NCBI GenBank assembly: GCA_021713295.1
Contig: JAKJJU010000003.1
Span: 53,193 to 117,192 of the forward strand
Length of the DNA: 64,000 nt
Direction of reading: 5' to 3'
From: Thiotrichales bacterium 19S3-11
GTDB taxonomy: Bacteria; Pseudomonadota; Gammaproteobacteria; Francisellales; Francisellaceae
Below, piece after piece: positions 29,467 through 39,337 of the stretch. The notes under the pieces are model-generated. The model saw only the letters and a program-made list of their open reading frames with translations. It ran no database searches and was not told the origin of the DNA. Every line of letters starts with the position of its first letter. Positions within the stretch are counted from its first letter, which is position 1. The translations under genes and the position numbers were made by a program.

Positions 29467-30238
29467 TCCATTTAGGAGTGCTGTTACTGTTTTAATGTAT
29501 CATCATGTATTAGAGGCGTCGGGGTTTATTTGTTCGTCAATTGATGAATTTGATCAGCAAATGGCTTATTTAGTTGCTAATAACTATAAAACCCTATCGA
29601 TAGAAGAGTTTTATCGATTTAAAAAAGGGGAACTTAAGTTACCCAAAAAAAGCGTATTGATTACCTTTGATGATGGTTGGCGTAATAATTTTGTTTATGC
29701 CTATCCAATTTTAAAAAAGTATGGTCTTAAGGCGACACTATTTGTTGTTACTGGCTGGATTGAGGCAGCTTCGAATTGTAAGGATAAGCCATTTTTAGCG
29801 TTACAGCATAAACAGTGTAAAGAAAAGGCACCAGTCAGCCCTAGAGAAGTATTATGTACGTGGAATGAACTGAAAAAAATGCGTGATGTATTTGATATAC
29901 AGGCGCATACACATACGCATAGGGATAACTACTTTGATCAGCTTGATTGGCGTGAGGATATCATACAAAGTCGTGTTTTATTGAAGGCGCGTTTAGGTGT
30001 TGAATCCAAGCATTTATGTTGGCCTCGCGGTAATTATAATGAAGATACCGTTAAACTTGCCAAAGCGGCAGGTTTTGAGGTGTTATATACAACTGAACGC
30101 GGAGTTAATCTTGCTGATAATAAGCTTGATCAGATTAAACGTATTGCAGTAAAAAAAGATGCGCGTTGGTTAAGGAAGACAATCAAACTATTTTCAAATG
30201 CATATATGGGTAGTATTTATGCAAAGTTAAAACGTTAA
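29456..30238 (+). CDS. polysaccharide deacetylase (CE4/NodB family)
   Basis: The protein has about 260 residues. NodB motif 1 LITFDDGWRNN gives the catalytic and metal aspartates, motif 2 AHTHTHRD gives the HxxxH metal pair, and motif 3 lies around CWPRGNYN. It would remove an N-acetyl group from a sugar in a surface polysaccharide or lipid-linked intermediate. The start overlaps the glycosyltransferase 3' end by 11 bp (ATG at 29456 or 29459), consistent with translational coupling. No signal peptide is obvious, so it may act at the cytoplasmic face. Confidence 0.87.
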   Translation: MMINPFRSAVTVLMYHHVLEASGFICSSIDEFDQQMAYLVANNYKTLSIEEFYRFKKGELKLPKKSVLITFDDGWRNNFVYAYPILKKYGLKATLFVVTGWIEAASNCKDKPFLALQHKQCKEKAPVSPREVLCTWNELKKMRDVFDIQAHTHTHRDNYFDQLDWREDIIQSRVLLKARLGVESKHLCWPRGNYNEDTVKLAKAAGFEVLYTTERGVNLADNKLDQIKRIAVKKDARWLRKTIKLFSNAYMGSIYAKLKR

Positions 30239-30338
30239 TGGTATTTATTAGCAAATAAATTCTTAATATATAATTGACCTTATTATTGAGGCTGATTAAA
30301 GTATTAGGCAGATCAAGTTGAGTAATTAAGGCTAAAAA

Positions 30339-30956
30339 TTGAATACTCGAGAAGGACTTATTTTTGTAATTTCTGCACCTTCTGGTGCAGGTAAAACATC
30401 CTTAGTGAAATCACTATTAGAAGATATTGCTGACATTGATGTATGTATTTCTCATACTACAAGAGCATCAAGGGAGGGTGAAAAGCAAAATGAGGCCTAT
30501 TACTTCGTCAAGCAAGATGAATTTGAGTTTTTGGTTAATGAAGATGCATTTGTTGAACATGCAAAAGTATTTGATCACTACTATGGAACTTCAAAAGCTG
30601 AGATTTCTCGGGTTACATCATCAGGCTATGATGTGATTCTTGAGATTGATTGGCAAGGTGCAAAACAAATACTTAAGCAATATCCAAAGCAAGCAGTTAG
30701 TATTTTTGTGTTACCACCATCACTTGAAACATTAAAAGAACGTTTAGAGAAGCGAGCAAAAGACTCTGCTGAAGTTATTCAAAAGCGCCTTGAGAAAGCG
30801 AAATGGGAAATTAAGGAATTTCATCACTATGACTATTTATTGATTAATGATGATTTCAACCAAACATTAATGGACTTAATTTCAATTATTAAGGGTGAGC
30901 GTATTAGGCATCAACATGATAAAATTGCAGCCTTTATTCAAGAGCAACTGCTTTGA
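30339..30956 (+). CDS. gmk: guanylate kinase
   Basis: Gmk phosphorylates GMP to GDP with ATP. The 205-residue protein has the P-loop SAPSGAGKTSL, the GMP-binding HTTRASREGEKQNEAYYFV and the YGTSKAEI region, all conserved. It starts at TTG (30339), with AAGG upstream, since the next Met lies well inside the fold. The usual downstream neighbours rpoZ and spoT are absent here; spoT is 9 kb away. Confidence 0.97.
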   Translation: MNTREGLIFVISAPSGAGKTSLVKSLLEDIADIDVCISHTTRASREGEKQNEAYYFVKQDEFEFLVNEDAFVEHAKVFDHYYGTSKAEISRVTSSGYDVILEIDWQGAKQILKQYPKQAVSIFVLPPSLETLKERLEKRAKDSAEVIQKRLEKAKWEIKEFHHYDYLLINDDFNQTLMDLISIIKGERIRHQHDKIAAFIQEQLL

Positions 30957-31048
30957 TGGGTGGTTATAATTCCTTTAAATTAAGTGCAAAAAAAACATTT
31001 TCATCTATATTTATTAGTAATTAGTAAGACTATTTTCTAGAATAATTT

Positions 31049-32785
31049 ATGACGAAAAATGATTTTAAAATCTTGATTATAGATACGAATAAATCAGATA
31101 GAGCGTTAATTAAACGTACGCTGTCTAAGTCAGCTAAGTTTAATTATCAAATCTCTGAGTTAGATTTATTAGATCTTCATGCAGATGCAAATTCACTTAA
31201 CAGTGTTGATTGTATTTTAGTTAATTGTGATATGCCTAAAGTTAATGGGCTAGCTTTATTTAATGAAATTAAATTATTATTTAAAGATAAAGTACCAGCT
31301 ATGGTTATCATGACAGGCCATGGTGATGAAGATTTGGTAATAGAATCCATAGAATCTGGAAATTATGATTATTTAAACAAAAGTGCAATTGATTTAATCT
31401 CAATTGAAAAGGCCATTTTAAACAGCATACAGCAGAATATCTTAAAGGGTGAACTAAATAAAAAAGAGCAGCAATTAAAAGTCATGGCATTGCATGATAC
31501 CTTAACTCACTTGCCAAACCGAACTGCATTTCAAGAAAATTTAACAAAAATGCTATCTGCATCTGAGCGCTACCATCGAAAGTCAGCACTTTTATTTATT
31601 GATTTGGATGACTTTAAAAATATTAATGATGGTTATGGTCACCCGGTTGGTGATGTTGTGCTTCAAGAAGTATCAGCTAGAATTCATCAGTGTGTGAGAA
31701 AGAGTGATCTAGTTGCACGCACTGGTGGTGATGAGTTTGCAGTTATACTCGATGAAATTGCGCAAGATTATGATGCTGGGGTTGTTGCTGATAAGATTTG
31801 TAAAATGCTTTCAGAACCATTTTATATTGATAAAAAAATTATTAAAATTGGTGCAAGTGTGGGTATCTTTTGCTTTTCATCAAGTCATATTGATGTCGTT
31901 GAATGTATTAAGCGAGCAGATATTGCAATGTATCGTGCTAAAAAAGAAGGCAGGGGCGCTTATCAATTTTATCAGAAGAAATTACATGATCAGTATCTTG
32001 AATATATTAGGTTGGATTCACTAATCAAAGATAGTTTAAAATATAATGAAATTTCTTTAGTTTATCAGCCAATTATCGAGTTGGTTTCTGGAAAAATTTT
32101 AGGCTTTGAAGTGCTATGTCGCTGGTATAGTAAAAAGTTAAAAAAGCATATAAGACCAGATCAATTTATATCGCTGGCTGAATCTAATGGATTCATTCAT
32201 GAGTTAGGACTATGGATTATACAAAAGGCATATCAACAAATATTATTATGGCGAGATAAGTTAAAGTTTAGTGGATTTTTGTCAATTAACTTATCACCCG
32301 TTCAACTATCCAGTGAGCAATTTATTCAAAACCATCAGTTATTGTTAAAAAAACATCCGATTCTCTCAAGCGTTACGCATTTTGAAATTACTGAAACCAG
32401 TATAATGAGTAATGCAAATAAACTAGTAGAGTCATTAGAGTATTTGAAGGACTGTGACATAAAAATTCATATTGATGATTTTGGTACTGGCTATTCATCA
32501 TTAAGCCGCTTAAAAAATATGCCGATATCCGTGCTTAAGATTGATCGTTCCTTTATTAGTGAAATTGGTAATGAGGTTAATAATGAAGTGGTCCAAGCGA
32601 TTATTTCTATGGCGGATGCATTTCGCTTGGAGGTCATTGCAGAAGGCATTGAAACAAAAGAACAGTTAGAGTTTTTAAAGCAACTTGGTTGTCGAATCGG
32701 TCAGGGCTATCATTTTTATAAACCACTTACACCGGAAGTTATTAGTAAAGATCTAATTCGATACTTTAAAAATAATAAGCGGTAG
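31049..32785 (+). CDS. degenerate receiver-GGDEF-EAL cyclic-di-GMP enzyme
   Basis: The protein has 578 residues in three domains. The receiver (1-125) has Asn59 where the phosphorylated Asp should be (LVNCDMPKVNG; CheY has Asp57 in DWNMP) and Thr13 in place of the second pocket acid, while Thr89 and Lys111 are kept. GGDEF (about 145-310) is intact, with the RKSD inhibitory I-site five residues before GGDEF. EAL (about 325-570) reads EVLCRW with the metal Glu kept, plus NLSPVQ, DDFGTGYSSL, LKIDRSFI, AEGIET and GQGYHFYKP. Both cyclase and phosphodiesterase residues thus look functional, but control by phosphorylation is unlikely. The 3' end overlaps coq7 by 20 bp. Confidence 0.93.
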   Translation: MTKNDFKILIIDTNKSDRALIKRTLSKSAKFNYQISELDLLDLHADANSLNSVDCILVNCDMPKVNGLALFNEIKLLFKDKVPAMVIMTGHGDEDLVIESIESGNYDYLNKSAIDLISIEKAILNSIQQNILKGELNKKEQQLKVMALHDTLTHLPNRTAFQENLTKMLSASERYHRKSALLFIDLDDFKNINDGYGHPVGDVVLQEVSARIHQCVRKSDLVARTGGDEFAVILDEIAQDYDAGVVADKICKMLSEPFYIDKKIIKIGASVGIFCFSSSHIDVVECIKRADIAMYRAKKEGRGAYQFYQKKLHDQYLEYIRLDSLIKDSLKYNEISLVYQPIIELVSGKILGFEVLCRWYSKKLKKHIRPDQFISLAESNGFIHELGLWIIQKAYQQILLWRDKLKFSGFLSINLSPVQLSSEQFIQNHQLLLKKHPILSSVTHFEITETSIMSNANKLVESLEYLKDCDIKIHIDDFGTGYSSLSRLKNMPISVLKIDRSFISEIGNEVNNEVVQAIISMADAFRLEVIAEGIETKEQLEFLKQLGCRIGQGYHFYKPLTPEVISKDLIRYFKNNKR

Positions 32786-33404
32786 AAGTCATAACGGTAG
32801 ACTGTAATTTCATTATGATTCGTATCGGAAAAGGAAGTCTCTTGCCGCCTTGGTTTTGTGCATTTTCCGCATGTATCTCTTCATCAATGCGCATTTGCCT
32901 TAAAATGGCCTTACTTTTCTCATCTTGCTTTGGAAGCTGATTAAGGTGGTCATCTAGATGTTTCATAACTTGTTTTTCAGTTTCAACGACAAAGCTATAA
33001 CTTAGTTTATCACTTATTAGACCTGCGGTAGCACCAATAATAAAAGAGCCTGAATACCAGAATGGATTTAAATAGCTTCTTCGACTGTCTAGCTCATTTA
33101 ATCGCTGTTGACACCAAGCTAGGTGGTCATTTTCTTCATCTGCTGCATGCCATAGGTGTATTCGTGTTTTTGAATTTTTAGCAACAAATGCTTGACCTCG
33201 ATAAAGTGCCTGTGCACAAACTTCACCTGTGTGGTCAACACGCATTAATGATGAAGCTTTATCTCTTTCATTAGAAGATAATTTTTCTTCAGTGTGTTGG
33301 TTAGCTGGAGATGAGCGTTGGCTTTTTATATTTTTAGCAATAATTGTTCTAGCTGCATGCTCAAGCTCTATAATGAATTTATCAAATAAAGAGTATTGTC
33401 TCAT
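32766..33404 (-). CDS. coq7: demethoxyubiquinone hydroxylase, Coq7 type
   Basis: This enzyme hydroxylates the last ring position in ubiquinone synthesis, replacing UbiF in many proteobacteria. The 212 residues show the di-iron ligands: Glu in MRVDHTGEVCAQALY, E-x-x-H in ADEENDHLAWC, a Glu in FVVETEKQVMKHL, and DEEIHAENA near the end. With ubiC and ubiA also in the window, the cell makes ubiquinone. It converges on the GGDEF-EAL gene. Confidence 0.93.
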   Translation of the reverse strand: MRQYSLFDKFIIELEHAARTIIAKNIKSQRSSPANQHTEEKLSSNERDKASSLMRVDHTGEVCAQALYRGQAFVAKNSKTRIHLWHAADEENDHLAWCQQRLNELDSRRSYLNPFWYSGSFIIGATAGLISDKLSYSFVVETEKQVMKHLDDHLNQLPKQDEKSKAILRQMRIDEEIHAENAQNQGGKRLPFPIRIIMKLQSTVMTSTAYYF

Positions 33405-33503
33405 AATACACCCTAATATAGGCTTTGGAATATTAGCTATTATAAAAGAAAATATTACCAGAGAGAAAAGAAAATTAATGCTCAGTAGTTACTAAGCGTA
33501 AAA

Positions 33504-35432
33504 CTAAGACTCTGTTTCATCAGAAAGGAAGCTTTTTAAAGCTTCTGAGCGAGAAGGGTGTCTTAGCTTTCTTAGTGCTTTAGCTTCAATCTGACGAATA
33601 CGTTCACGTGTGACATCAAATTGCTTACCAACTTCTTCTAACGTATGATCCGTATTCATATTAATACCGAAGCGCATGCGTAAGACTTTTGCTTCTCTTG
33701 GCGTTAATGCATCTAGAATTTGGCGTGTTGCCTCACGTAAATTTTCATTGGTAGCGCTGTCAACCGGAGAGTCAGTTGCCTGATCTTCAATAAAATCACC
33801 TAGATGTGAGTCTTCATCATCACCAATTGGTGTTTCCATTGAAATGGGTTCTTTAGCGATTTTTAAGATTTTACGAATTTTGTCTTCAGGCATATCAATT
33901 TTTTCACTCAACTCTTCAGGCGTTGGTTCGCGTCCAGTTTCTTGTACCATCTGACGTGAGATGCGATTTAATTTATTGATCGTTTCGATCATATGGACAG
34001 GGATACGAATGGTTCGCGCCTGATCTGCAATTGAGCGGGTTATTGCTTGACGAATCCACCAGGTTGCATAAGTTGAGAACTTATAACCGCGACGATATTC
34101 AAATTTATCAACGGCTTTCATAAGACCAATATTGCCTTCCTGAATTAGATCAAGGAATTGAAGGCCTCGATTAGTGTATTTTTTAGCGATTGAAATTACA
34201 AGACGAAGGTTAGCTTCAATCATTTCTTTTTTAGCGCGTCTTGCAACCGCTTCACCAACAGACATTTGTTTATTGGCAGCTTTAAGCTCTTCAATGGTCA
34301 TGTTGGTATTATCTTCAACTTGAAGCATTGATTCTTGAAGATTGATGATTTCATCTTGGAACGGGCGAATGCTGTTATATTTTTTAACAACTTTATCAGT
34401 CCAGTTTAAGTTTGTTTCGTTACTTGTGAAGTCTGAAATAAACTCTTGGCGTGTCATTCGGCCTTTAGCTGTGCAAACTTGCATAATTCTTCGTTCTGCT
34501 TGGCGTACCTCATGCATATAGCCTCTTAATGTGTTAATCATGCGATTAAGCTGTGGTGAGGCAAACTTAAATAACAAAAATGCTTGTTTTAATTCTTGAA
34601 GTGTTTGTTTGTATTCGCTTGAATCTTTTTTACGAATAGTAAAAAGCGCTTCTAATTTGTCCTTTAACTGAGTGAAGTAGATAGAAGCAATTTCAGGGTC
34701 TGGGCCTTGATCTTCTTGTGGTGTAGAGTCATCACTGTCACTATTATCATCATCCATATCATTGGAGGTAGTCACTGCTTCATCTTCCAATGTGTTTTCT
34801 GGATCATCAAGCATTGAACCGACATCTGTTGCAGAGGTATCAATGTCATCAAGTGAGTTAAACCCAGTAATTAGTTCAGCTAACTTAGTCGGTGATAATA
34901 GGATATTAAAGTCTTCAATATTTTCATCATCTGCAAGCTCTTCAGCTAGATTTTCTTCAGCTTCTTGAAGTAATTCATCATATTTTGAGAGTAGGTTTGA
35001 AGCTGTAATTGGACACTCTGATAATGTTTCAATAACTTGGCGTGTCCCTTCTTCAATGCGTTTGGCGATTTTAATTTCACCATGGCGGGTCAGTAGGTCA
35101 ACTGATCCCATTTCGCGCATATACATACGAACGGGGTCGGTAGTTCGTCCTAACTCTGAACCAACAGATGCAAGTGCTTGAGCTGTTGCTTCTGCTGCAT
35201 CATCAGTTGTATCCGATAATAATAACTCATCTTCATCTGGTGTGTTTTCGAATACTCGAATACCCATTTCATTTAAGGTTTGAATAATCTCTTCTAGTTG
35301 CTCTGGGTCTGTTGTTTCATCAGATAAATGATCATTAATATCAGCATAGGTAAGATAGCCTTGCTCATTAGCCAAGCCGATGAGTGCTTTAATATATGAC
35401 ATTTGTTCTTCTTGGTTATTTTCAAGAGCCAT
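33504..35432 (-). CDS. rpoD: RNA polymerase primary sigma factor RpoD
   Basis: This is the housekeeping sigma factor. The start at 35432 gives [17 protein letters not shown], and 642 residues matching region 1.1 ([14 protein letters not shown]); longer in-frame starts have no support. It has region 1.2 ([16 protein letters not shown]), a large acidic non-conserved region, region 2 ([20 protein letters not shown] and [13 protein letters not shown]), region 3, and region 4 with the helix-turn-helix [20 protein letters not shown]. It closes the rpsU-yqeY-dnaG-rpoD cluster, 124 bp after dnaG. Confidence 0.98.
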   Translation of the reverse strand: MALENNQEEQMSYIKALIGLANEQGYLTYADINDHLSDETTDPEQLEEIIQTLNEMGIRVFENTPDEDELLLSDTTDDAAEATAQALASVGSELGRTTDPVRMYMREMGSVDLLTRHGEIKIAKRIEEGTRQVIETLSECPITASNLLSKYDELLQEAEENLAEELADDENIEDFNILLSPTKLAELITGFNSLDDIDTSATDVGSMLDDPENTLEDEAVTTSNDMDDDNSDSDDSTPQEDQGPDPEIASIYFTQLKDKLEALFTIRKKDSSEYKQTLQELKQAFLLFKFASPQLNRMINTLRGYMHEVRQAERRIMQVCTAKGRMTRQEFISDFTSNETNLNWTDKVVKKYNSIRPFQDEIINLQESMLQVEDNTNMTIEELKAANKQMSVGEAVARRAKKEMIEANLRLVISIAKKYTNRGLQFLDLIQEGNIGLMKAVDKFEYRRGYKFSTYATWWIRQAITRSIADQARTIRIPVHMIETINKLNRISRQMVQETGREPTPEELSEKIDMPEDKIRKILKIAKEPISMETPIGDDEDSHLGDFIEDQATDSPVDSATNENLREATRQILDALTPREAKVLRMRFGINMNTDHTLEEVGKQFDVTRERIRQIEAKALRKLRHPSRSEALKSFLSDETES

Positions 35433-35556
35433 AATTTCTGTTCTCTTTTGTTTTGCGATTATTTTGGACACGGAATCAAGGCAGAAATTGTAAAACAGAT
35501 TATTGGATTTGTCCAATTTTTGCCGCAATAATTGATTACTTTTTTACTTATTTGTT

Positions 35557-37359
35557 TCAATGCCGGCTAAGTAATTGTTTCAATAGTGCTTTCTCCTGTA
35601 TGTTAAGATGGGTATGTTTGCTTTTTTCGATCAGCTTACTAAGCAGTATATCATCATTTTTTTGGTTTAATTTGATAAAAGTTGCATTTAGCTCTGTTTC
35701 AACTTCATTTAAGTCTAAAAATGGGAAATCAATTGCCGAAATAGCATAGAGATATTGCTTTTGTTGTGGATGCAGTTCAACCATGTAATCAAGTAATAAT
35801 GCTGTATTAGGCATATGCTGTGCTTTTTTAAATAAAGTAATTAATAAGTCTAGGCTATTTTTTGCATCTTTGGTTAGTTTTGTTGGAATTTCAATTGTAG
35901 CGGTTGCTTGTGGTTGTTGTAAGATTAGGGCAATTGCTTTTTCTTCTAGGGATAATCGCTCTTTAATCAGTCTTAATGGTTTTATAGTGGGTTTGTGCTG
36001 TTGCGTTGATGGTGCTTTGTGGTGTGTTTGCTTTTGATGAAACTTAATGGCTTCGTCTAATTGTTTTGGCGTTAATTTAATTTGTTTTGCTAATGTTTGT
36101 TTAAAGATAAGTTGATGTGTAATATCCATTTTAAGTAGAAAGTCAATGGCTTTTTCTATCATGGTAGCTTTTGCATCAGCTGAGCTATCTGAGTTCGTTG
36201 TAATGCATTCAAGTGTATACTCAAGTGCAGAGGTGGCGCCTTCAACTAGGGTTTGAAACTGTTTTAAGCCATAGGCTTTGATGTAACTATCTGGGTCTTC
36301 ATTTTCAGGAAGTGTTAAGAACTTTGCTTGGCGGTTTTGATTGAGCATTGGGAGTATCATACTAAGGGCTCGCATTGCCGCTTGTTGGCCTGCTGTATCG
36401 CCGTCGAAAGCAAAAATAACCGTTTGGGTTTCCCTAAAAAGTCGTTTAATGTGTTGTTCAGTTAATGCTGTGCCTAGCGTTGCAACAGCATGTTTAAATC
36501 CATGTTCGTGTAGGCTGATAACGTCCAAATACCCTTCGGTGACTAGTAAATAGTCAAAATTAATGCGTAATTTACGAATTTCATATAGGCCATAGATTTC
36601 ATTGCTTTTATGAAAAATAGGTGTTTCAGGTGAGTTTAGGTATTTAGGCTTTTGTTCACTGTTAAGTGCCCTAGCTCCAAATGCAATTACTTTTCCTTGG
36701 CGGTTTCTGATAGGAAATATTAATCTTTTTCTAAACTTATCGTAGTGACCACCTGATGAGTTTTGTACAATTAACCCTGATTTTTCTAATAGTTCTATGC
36801 TATAGCTGGTGTTGAAGGTATTGAATAATGTGCGCCATTGATCAGGAGCAAAGCCAAGCGAAAATGTTTGTGCTGTTTCTGCGCTAATGGCTCTAGATTT
36901 TATGTAGTTTATTGCCTCAGGGGCATTTGGGTGATGTTTTAATTGCCATCGAAATAATTTATTTGCTTTATCTGTTATATCATATAACTGTTTGATTGCG
37001 TCATTATCAGCAGTAGTTTTAATTGTGGCATTTGTTGTATTAGTCTGATTGTTGGCTTCATATGGGATTGATAACCCTTGCATCAGTGCAAGCTCTTCAA
37101 TGGTTTCGATAAAGTTTAGACGTTCATACTCTTTAAGAAAGCTAATAACGTTACCGCCAGCACCGCAGCCGAAGCAGTGGTAAATTTGTTTTTGTGGGCT
37201 GACATAAAACGAAGGTGTTTTTTCATCATGAAAGGGGCAGCAAGCTGTTAGGTTAATACCCCGCTTTTTCAGCGGTACAGACTTAGAAATAATATCAACA
37301 ATGTCAGTTGAGGCGACAAGTTGGTTAATAAAATCACGTGGGATTAATCCCTTGTTCAT
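35557..37359 (-). CDS. dnaG: DNA primase
   Basis: DnaG makes RNA primers for replication. The 600-residue protein has the N-terminal CHC2 zinc site (Cys41, His44, Cys62, Cys65 in CPFHDEKTPSF and HCFGCGAGGN), then the Toprim core (VTEGYLDVISLHEHG and FAFDGDTAGQQAA), and a C-terminal helicase-interaction domain. It begins six bases after yqeY, so the two are cotranscribed. Confidence 0.98.
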   Translation of the reverse strand: MNKGLIPRDFINQLVASTDIVDIISKSVPLKKRGINLTACCPFHDEKTPSFYVSPQKQIYHCFGCGAGGNVISFLKEYERLNFIETIEELALMQGLSIPYEANNQTNTTNATIKTTADNDAIKQLYDITDKANKLFRWQLKHHPNAPEAINYIKSRAISAETAQTFSLGFAPDQWRTLFNTFNTSYSIELLEKSGLIVQNSSGGHYDKFRKRLIFPIRNRQGKVIAFGARALNSEQKPKYLNSPETPIFHKSNEIYGLYEIRKLRINFDYLLVTEGYLDVISLHEHGFKHAVATLGTALTEQHIKRLFRETQTVIFAFDGDTAGQQAAMRALSMILPMLNQNRQAKFLTLPENEDPDSYIKAYGLKQFQTLVEGATSALEYTLECITTNSDSSADAKATMIEKAIDFLLKMDITHQLIFKQTLAKQIKLTPKQLDEAIKFHQKQTHHKAPSTQQHKPTIKPLRLIKERLSLEEKAIALILQQPQATATIEIPTKLTKDAKNSLDLLITLFKKAQHMPNTALLLDYMVELHPQQKQYLYAISAIDFPFLDLNEVETELNATFIKLNQKNDDILLSKLIEKSKHTHLNIQEKALLKQLLSRH

Positions 37360-37365
37360 TAGGTG

Positions 37366-37812
37366 TTAACCAAGTTTTGATTTAATTAATTGACTAACCA
37401 TACCCATATCTGCTCGCCCAAGTAATTGTGGACGAACAATAGCCATTATTTTTCCCATGTCTTTCATAGAGGATGCACCAGTAGAATCAATTGCATGCAT
37501 GATTAATTCATTGATTTCTGATTCACTAAGCGGTTGTGGCAGGTATTGCTTTAGGATGGATATCTCAAGTAACTCTTTTTCAGCTAGCTCATCACGATTT
37601 GCCTGTTGATATTGTTTAGCTGAATCATTGCGTTGCTTGATCATCTTAGTTAGTGTTGAAATCGCAAGCTCATCGGTAATGGTGGCTTTTTCATCAATTT
37701 CAATCTGTTTTAAAGCCGCCAAAGCCATGCGAATGGTATTAAGGCGGTCTTTATCTTTATTTTTCATGGCAGTTTTCATGTCCTGCACCAGTTGTGCCTG
37801 TATTTCAGACAT
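37366..37812 (-). CDS. yqeY: GatB/YqeY domain protein
   Basis: The 148 residues from this start equal the usual YqeY length. The ATG four codons downstream of an alternative (37824) is preceded by GGGAG. Conserved features are MKNKDKDRLNTIRMALAALK, the QRNDSAKQYQQANR segment, EISILKQYLPQPLSE and DMGKIMAIVRPQLLGRADMG. It resembles the tail domain of GatB and is thought to bind tRNA, but its exact role is unsettled. It sits between rpsU and dnaG, as in many proteobacteria. Confidence 0.93.
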   Translation of the reverse strand: MSEIQAQLVQDMKTAMKNKDKDRLNTIRMALAALKQIEIDEKATITDELAISTLTKMIKQRNDSAKQYQQANRDELAEKELLEISILKQYLPQPLSESEINELIMHAIDSTGASSMKDMGKIMAIVRPQLLGRADMGMVSQLIKSKLG

Positions 37813-37853
37813 AGACTCTCCCATTTTATGATATGTTTAAGGTAGTGGAAGCA

Positions 37854-38069
37854 TTACGCTAGACGTTGGCGGAATTGAGCTTCACGGTGCAGTTTTTTCA
37901 GATGACGTTTGACTGCGGCGGCTTTTTTACGTTTTCTTTCCCAAGTTTTTTTCTCATGAAACTCACGACGACGTAATTCAGACATAATTCCTGCTTTTTC
38001 GCAAGTACGCTTAAAACGACGCAATGCTATGTCAAATGGTTCTGTTTCTTTGACGCGAACTGATGGCAT
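37854..38069 (-). CDS. rpsU: 30S ribosomal protein S21
   Basis: S21 has 71 residues here. It starts [20 protein letters not shown], and the reading frame extended upstream is not used. It is highly basic with the conserved [20 protein letters not shown] segment. It is the first gene of the macromolecular-synthesis cluster and follows a near-consensus promoter about 77 bp upstream. Confidence 0.98.
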   Translation of the reverse strand: MPSVRVKETEPFDIALRRFKRTCEKAGIMSELRRREFHEKKTWERKRKKAAAVKRHLKKLHREAQFRQRLA

Positions 38070-38145
38070 GCTAAATCTCACCTCACTTAATATATGTAGT
38101 TTGCCTGTTATTTTATAAACTATAGAAGTTAATCTAAACTTGCGC

Positions 38146-38174
38146 ATTGTAATCAAAGGCGTAAGCTGTGTCAA
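38146..38174 (-). promoter_or_regulatory. near-consensus sigma70 promoter of rpsU-yqeY-dnaG-rpoD
   Basis: On the minus strand, TTGACA (38174-38169, perfect) and TACAAT (38151-38146) are spaced by exactly 17 bases. A start about seven bases downstream would leave a leader of about 70 nt before rpsU. The roughly 315-bp region from rpsU to ssb (38070-38384) otherwise holds only AT-rich sequence, including the unresolved ssb promoter. Confidence 0.75.
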
Positions 38175-38384
38175 AGTTTTTCATGAAACTTTTTTAGATT
38201 CAGGTTTTATTTTATCTCTAAAGTTACAACTTGGATAAGTTTAACCTACTTTTTTTTAATTAGCTAATTGATTTTGATATATTTTAATTAAATTTGTGTG
38301 TTTTTTCTTGCAATTCGCTATCAATTAAGCATAAAGTGTCACTTTAAAGAGACTCAACCCGTCAACAACAAAAAGGAAATGGTT

Positions 38385-38867
38385 ATGGCAAAAGGTACTA
38401 TTAACAAGGTGATTTTATTAGGTCGTTTAGGTGCAGATCCAGAAGTTCGTCAGACACCCAGTGGTATGACTGTTGTTAATTTACGTCTAGCAACAAATGA
38501 TGGCTATAAAGATAAAAATAGTGGTCAATTTGTAGAAACGACTGAGTGGCATCGTGTTGTATTATTTGCAAGGCAAGCAGAGGTTGCTGCTGAATACTGT
38601 AAAAAAGGTTCGTTAGTCTATATTGAAGGGCGTATTCGGACAAATAAATGGCAGGACCAGCAAGGAATGGATCGATACACAACAGAAGTTGTTGCAACTG
38701 AATTACAATTAATTGGTTCACGTTCTGATGCTCAAGCCTACCAAGGTTCAGAGCAATATGCCTCACACTCGAGTGAATCTGAAGCTAAAGTGCCAGCTAC
38801 AGAGCAAGCAACACCATCTTTGGCAGAATTAGATAAAGATTTTAATGATGATGAAATACCTTTTTAA
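38385..38867 (+). CDS. ssb: single-stranded DNA-binding protein
   Basis: SSB protects single-stranded DNA and recruits repair and replication partners. From the ATG at 38385 (AAGGA seven bases upstream) the product has 160 residues. The OB-fold starts MAKGTINKVILLGRLGADPE, with RLATNDGYKD and TEWHRVVLF following. A Ser/Gln-rich linker leads to the acidic tip DDDEIPF, or more exactly NDDEIPF, which binds partner proteins. Longer in-frame starts upstream lack support. Confidence 0.98.
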   Translation: MAKGTINKVILLGRLGADPEVRQTPSGMTVVNLRLATNDGYKDKNSGQFVETTEWHRVVLFARQAEVAAEYCKKGSLVYIEGRIRTNKWQDQQGMDRYTTEVVATELQLIGSRSDAQAYQGSEQYASHSSESEAKVPATEQATPSLAELDKDFNDDEIPF

Positions 38868-38888
38868 GAAGAAACTGATAACAAAAAA

Positions 38889-38917
38889 TTGACAAATGCA
38901 TAAAGGCAAGGTATGTT
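38889..38917 (+). promoter_or_regulatory. sigma70-type promoter of rpsT
   Basis: A perfect TTGACA (38889-38894) and TATGTT (38912-38917) are separated by 17 bases, ending 80 bp before rpsT. Confidence 0.65.
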
Positions 38918-38997
38918 GTTGTTCATTTTTTAGTGTAAATGAAATATAACGACTTTATTAAGTTTTAGTAGATAAAGATAAAAATTGGAGAATAACA

Positions 38998-39267
38998 TTG
39001 GCTAATAGTAAACAAGCAGCTAAGAGAGCACGCCAAGCTGAAAAAAACCGTAAGCATAACATGGCTCGTCGTTCAATGATGCGTACATTTATTAAAAATG
39101 TACTTAAGGCAGTTGAAGAGAAAGATGCCAATCAAGCGAAGGAAAGTTTTAAAACACTTGTTCCGATTCTTGATCGCTATGCAACAAAAGGTTTAATCCA
39201 CAAAAATAAGGCTGCTCGTCATAAAAGCCGCTTAAATGCTAAAATCCGTGCTTTAGAGACTGCATAA
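38998..39267 (+). CDS. rpsT: 30S ribosomal protein S20
   Basis: This 89-residue basic protein begins [20 protein letters not shown], with [13 protein letters not shown] and [13 protein letters not shown], diagnostic of S20. The start codon is TTG, preceded by TTGGAG. E. coli rpsT also uses TTG as part of its autogenous control, so the weak start may be conserved for regulation. It ends before a strong intrinsic terminator. Confidence 0.98.
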   Translation: MANSKQAAKRARQAEKNRKHNMARRSMMRTFIKNVLKAVEEKDANQAKESFKTLVPILDRYATKGLIHKNKAARHKSRLNAKIRALETA

Positions 39268-39294
39268 TTTATAGTATATCGAAGAACCATTATG

Positions 39295-39329
39295 AAAGCC
39301 CGTTAGTTGAAAACTAGACGGGCTTTTTT
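39295..39329 (+). terminator. intrinsic terminator of rpsT (possibly bidirectional with spoT)
   Basis: AAAGCCCGT plus TAGTT pairs with AACTA and ACGGGCTTT around a short purine loop with one bulged G, followed by six T. It lies 28 bp after rpsT and just beyond the convergent spoT stop. An A run on the other flank allows bidirectional action. Confidence 0.92.
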
Positions 39330-39337
39330 GTTGCTGT

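Noticed and set aside
35433..35528. 32-residue N-terminal extension of RpoD
   Set aside because: The residues [14 protein letters not shown] are unlike sigma70 region 1.1, which begins near the internal Met at 35432.
38298..38384. Upstream extension of the ssb frame
   Set aside because: The added N-terminus does not match SSB, and the AAGGA Shine-Dalgarno is placed for the ATG at 38385.
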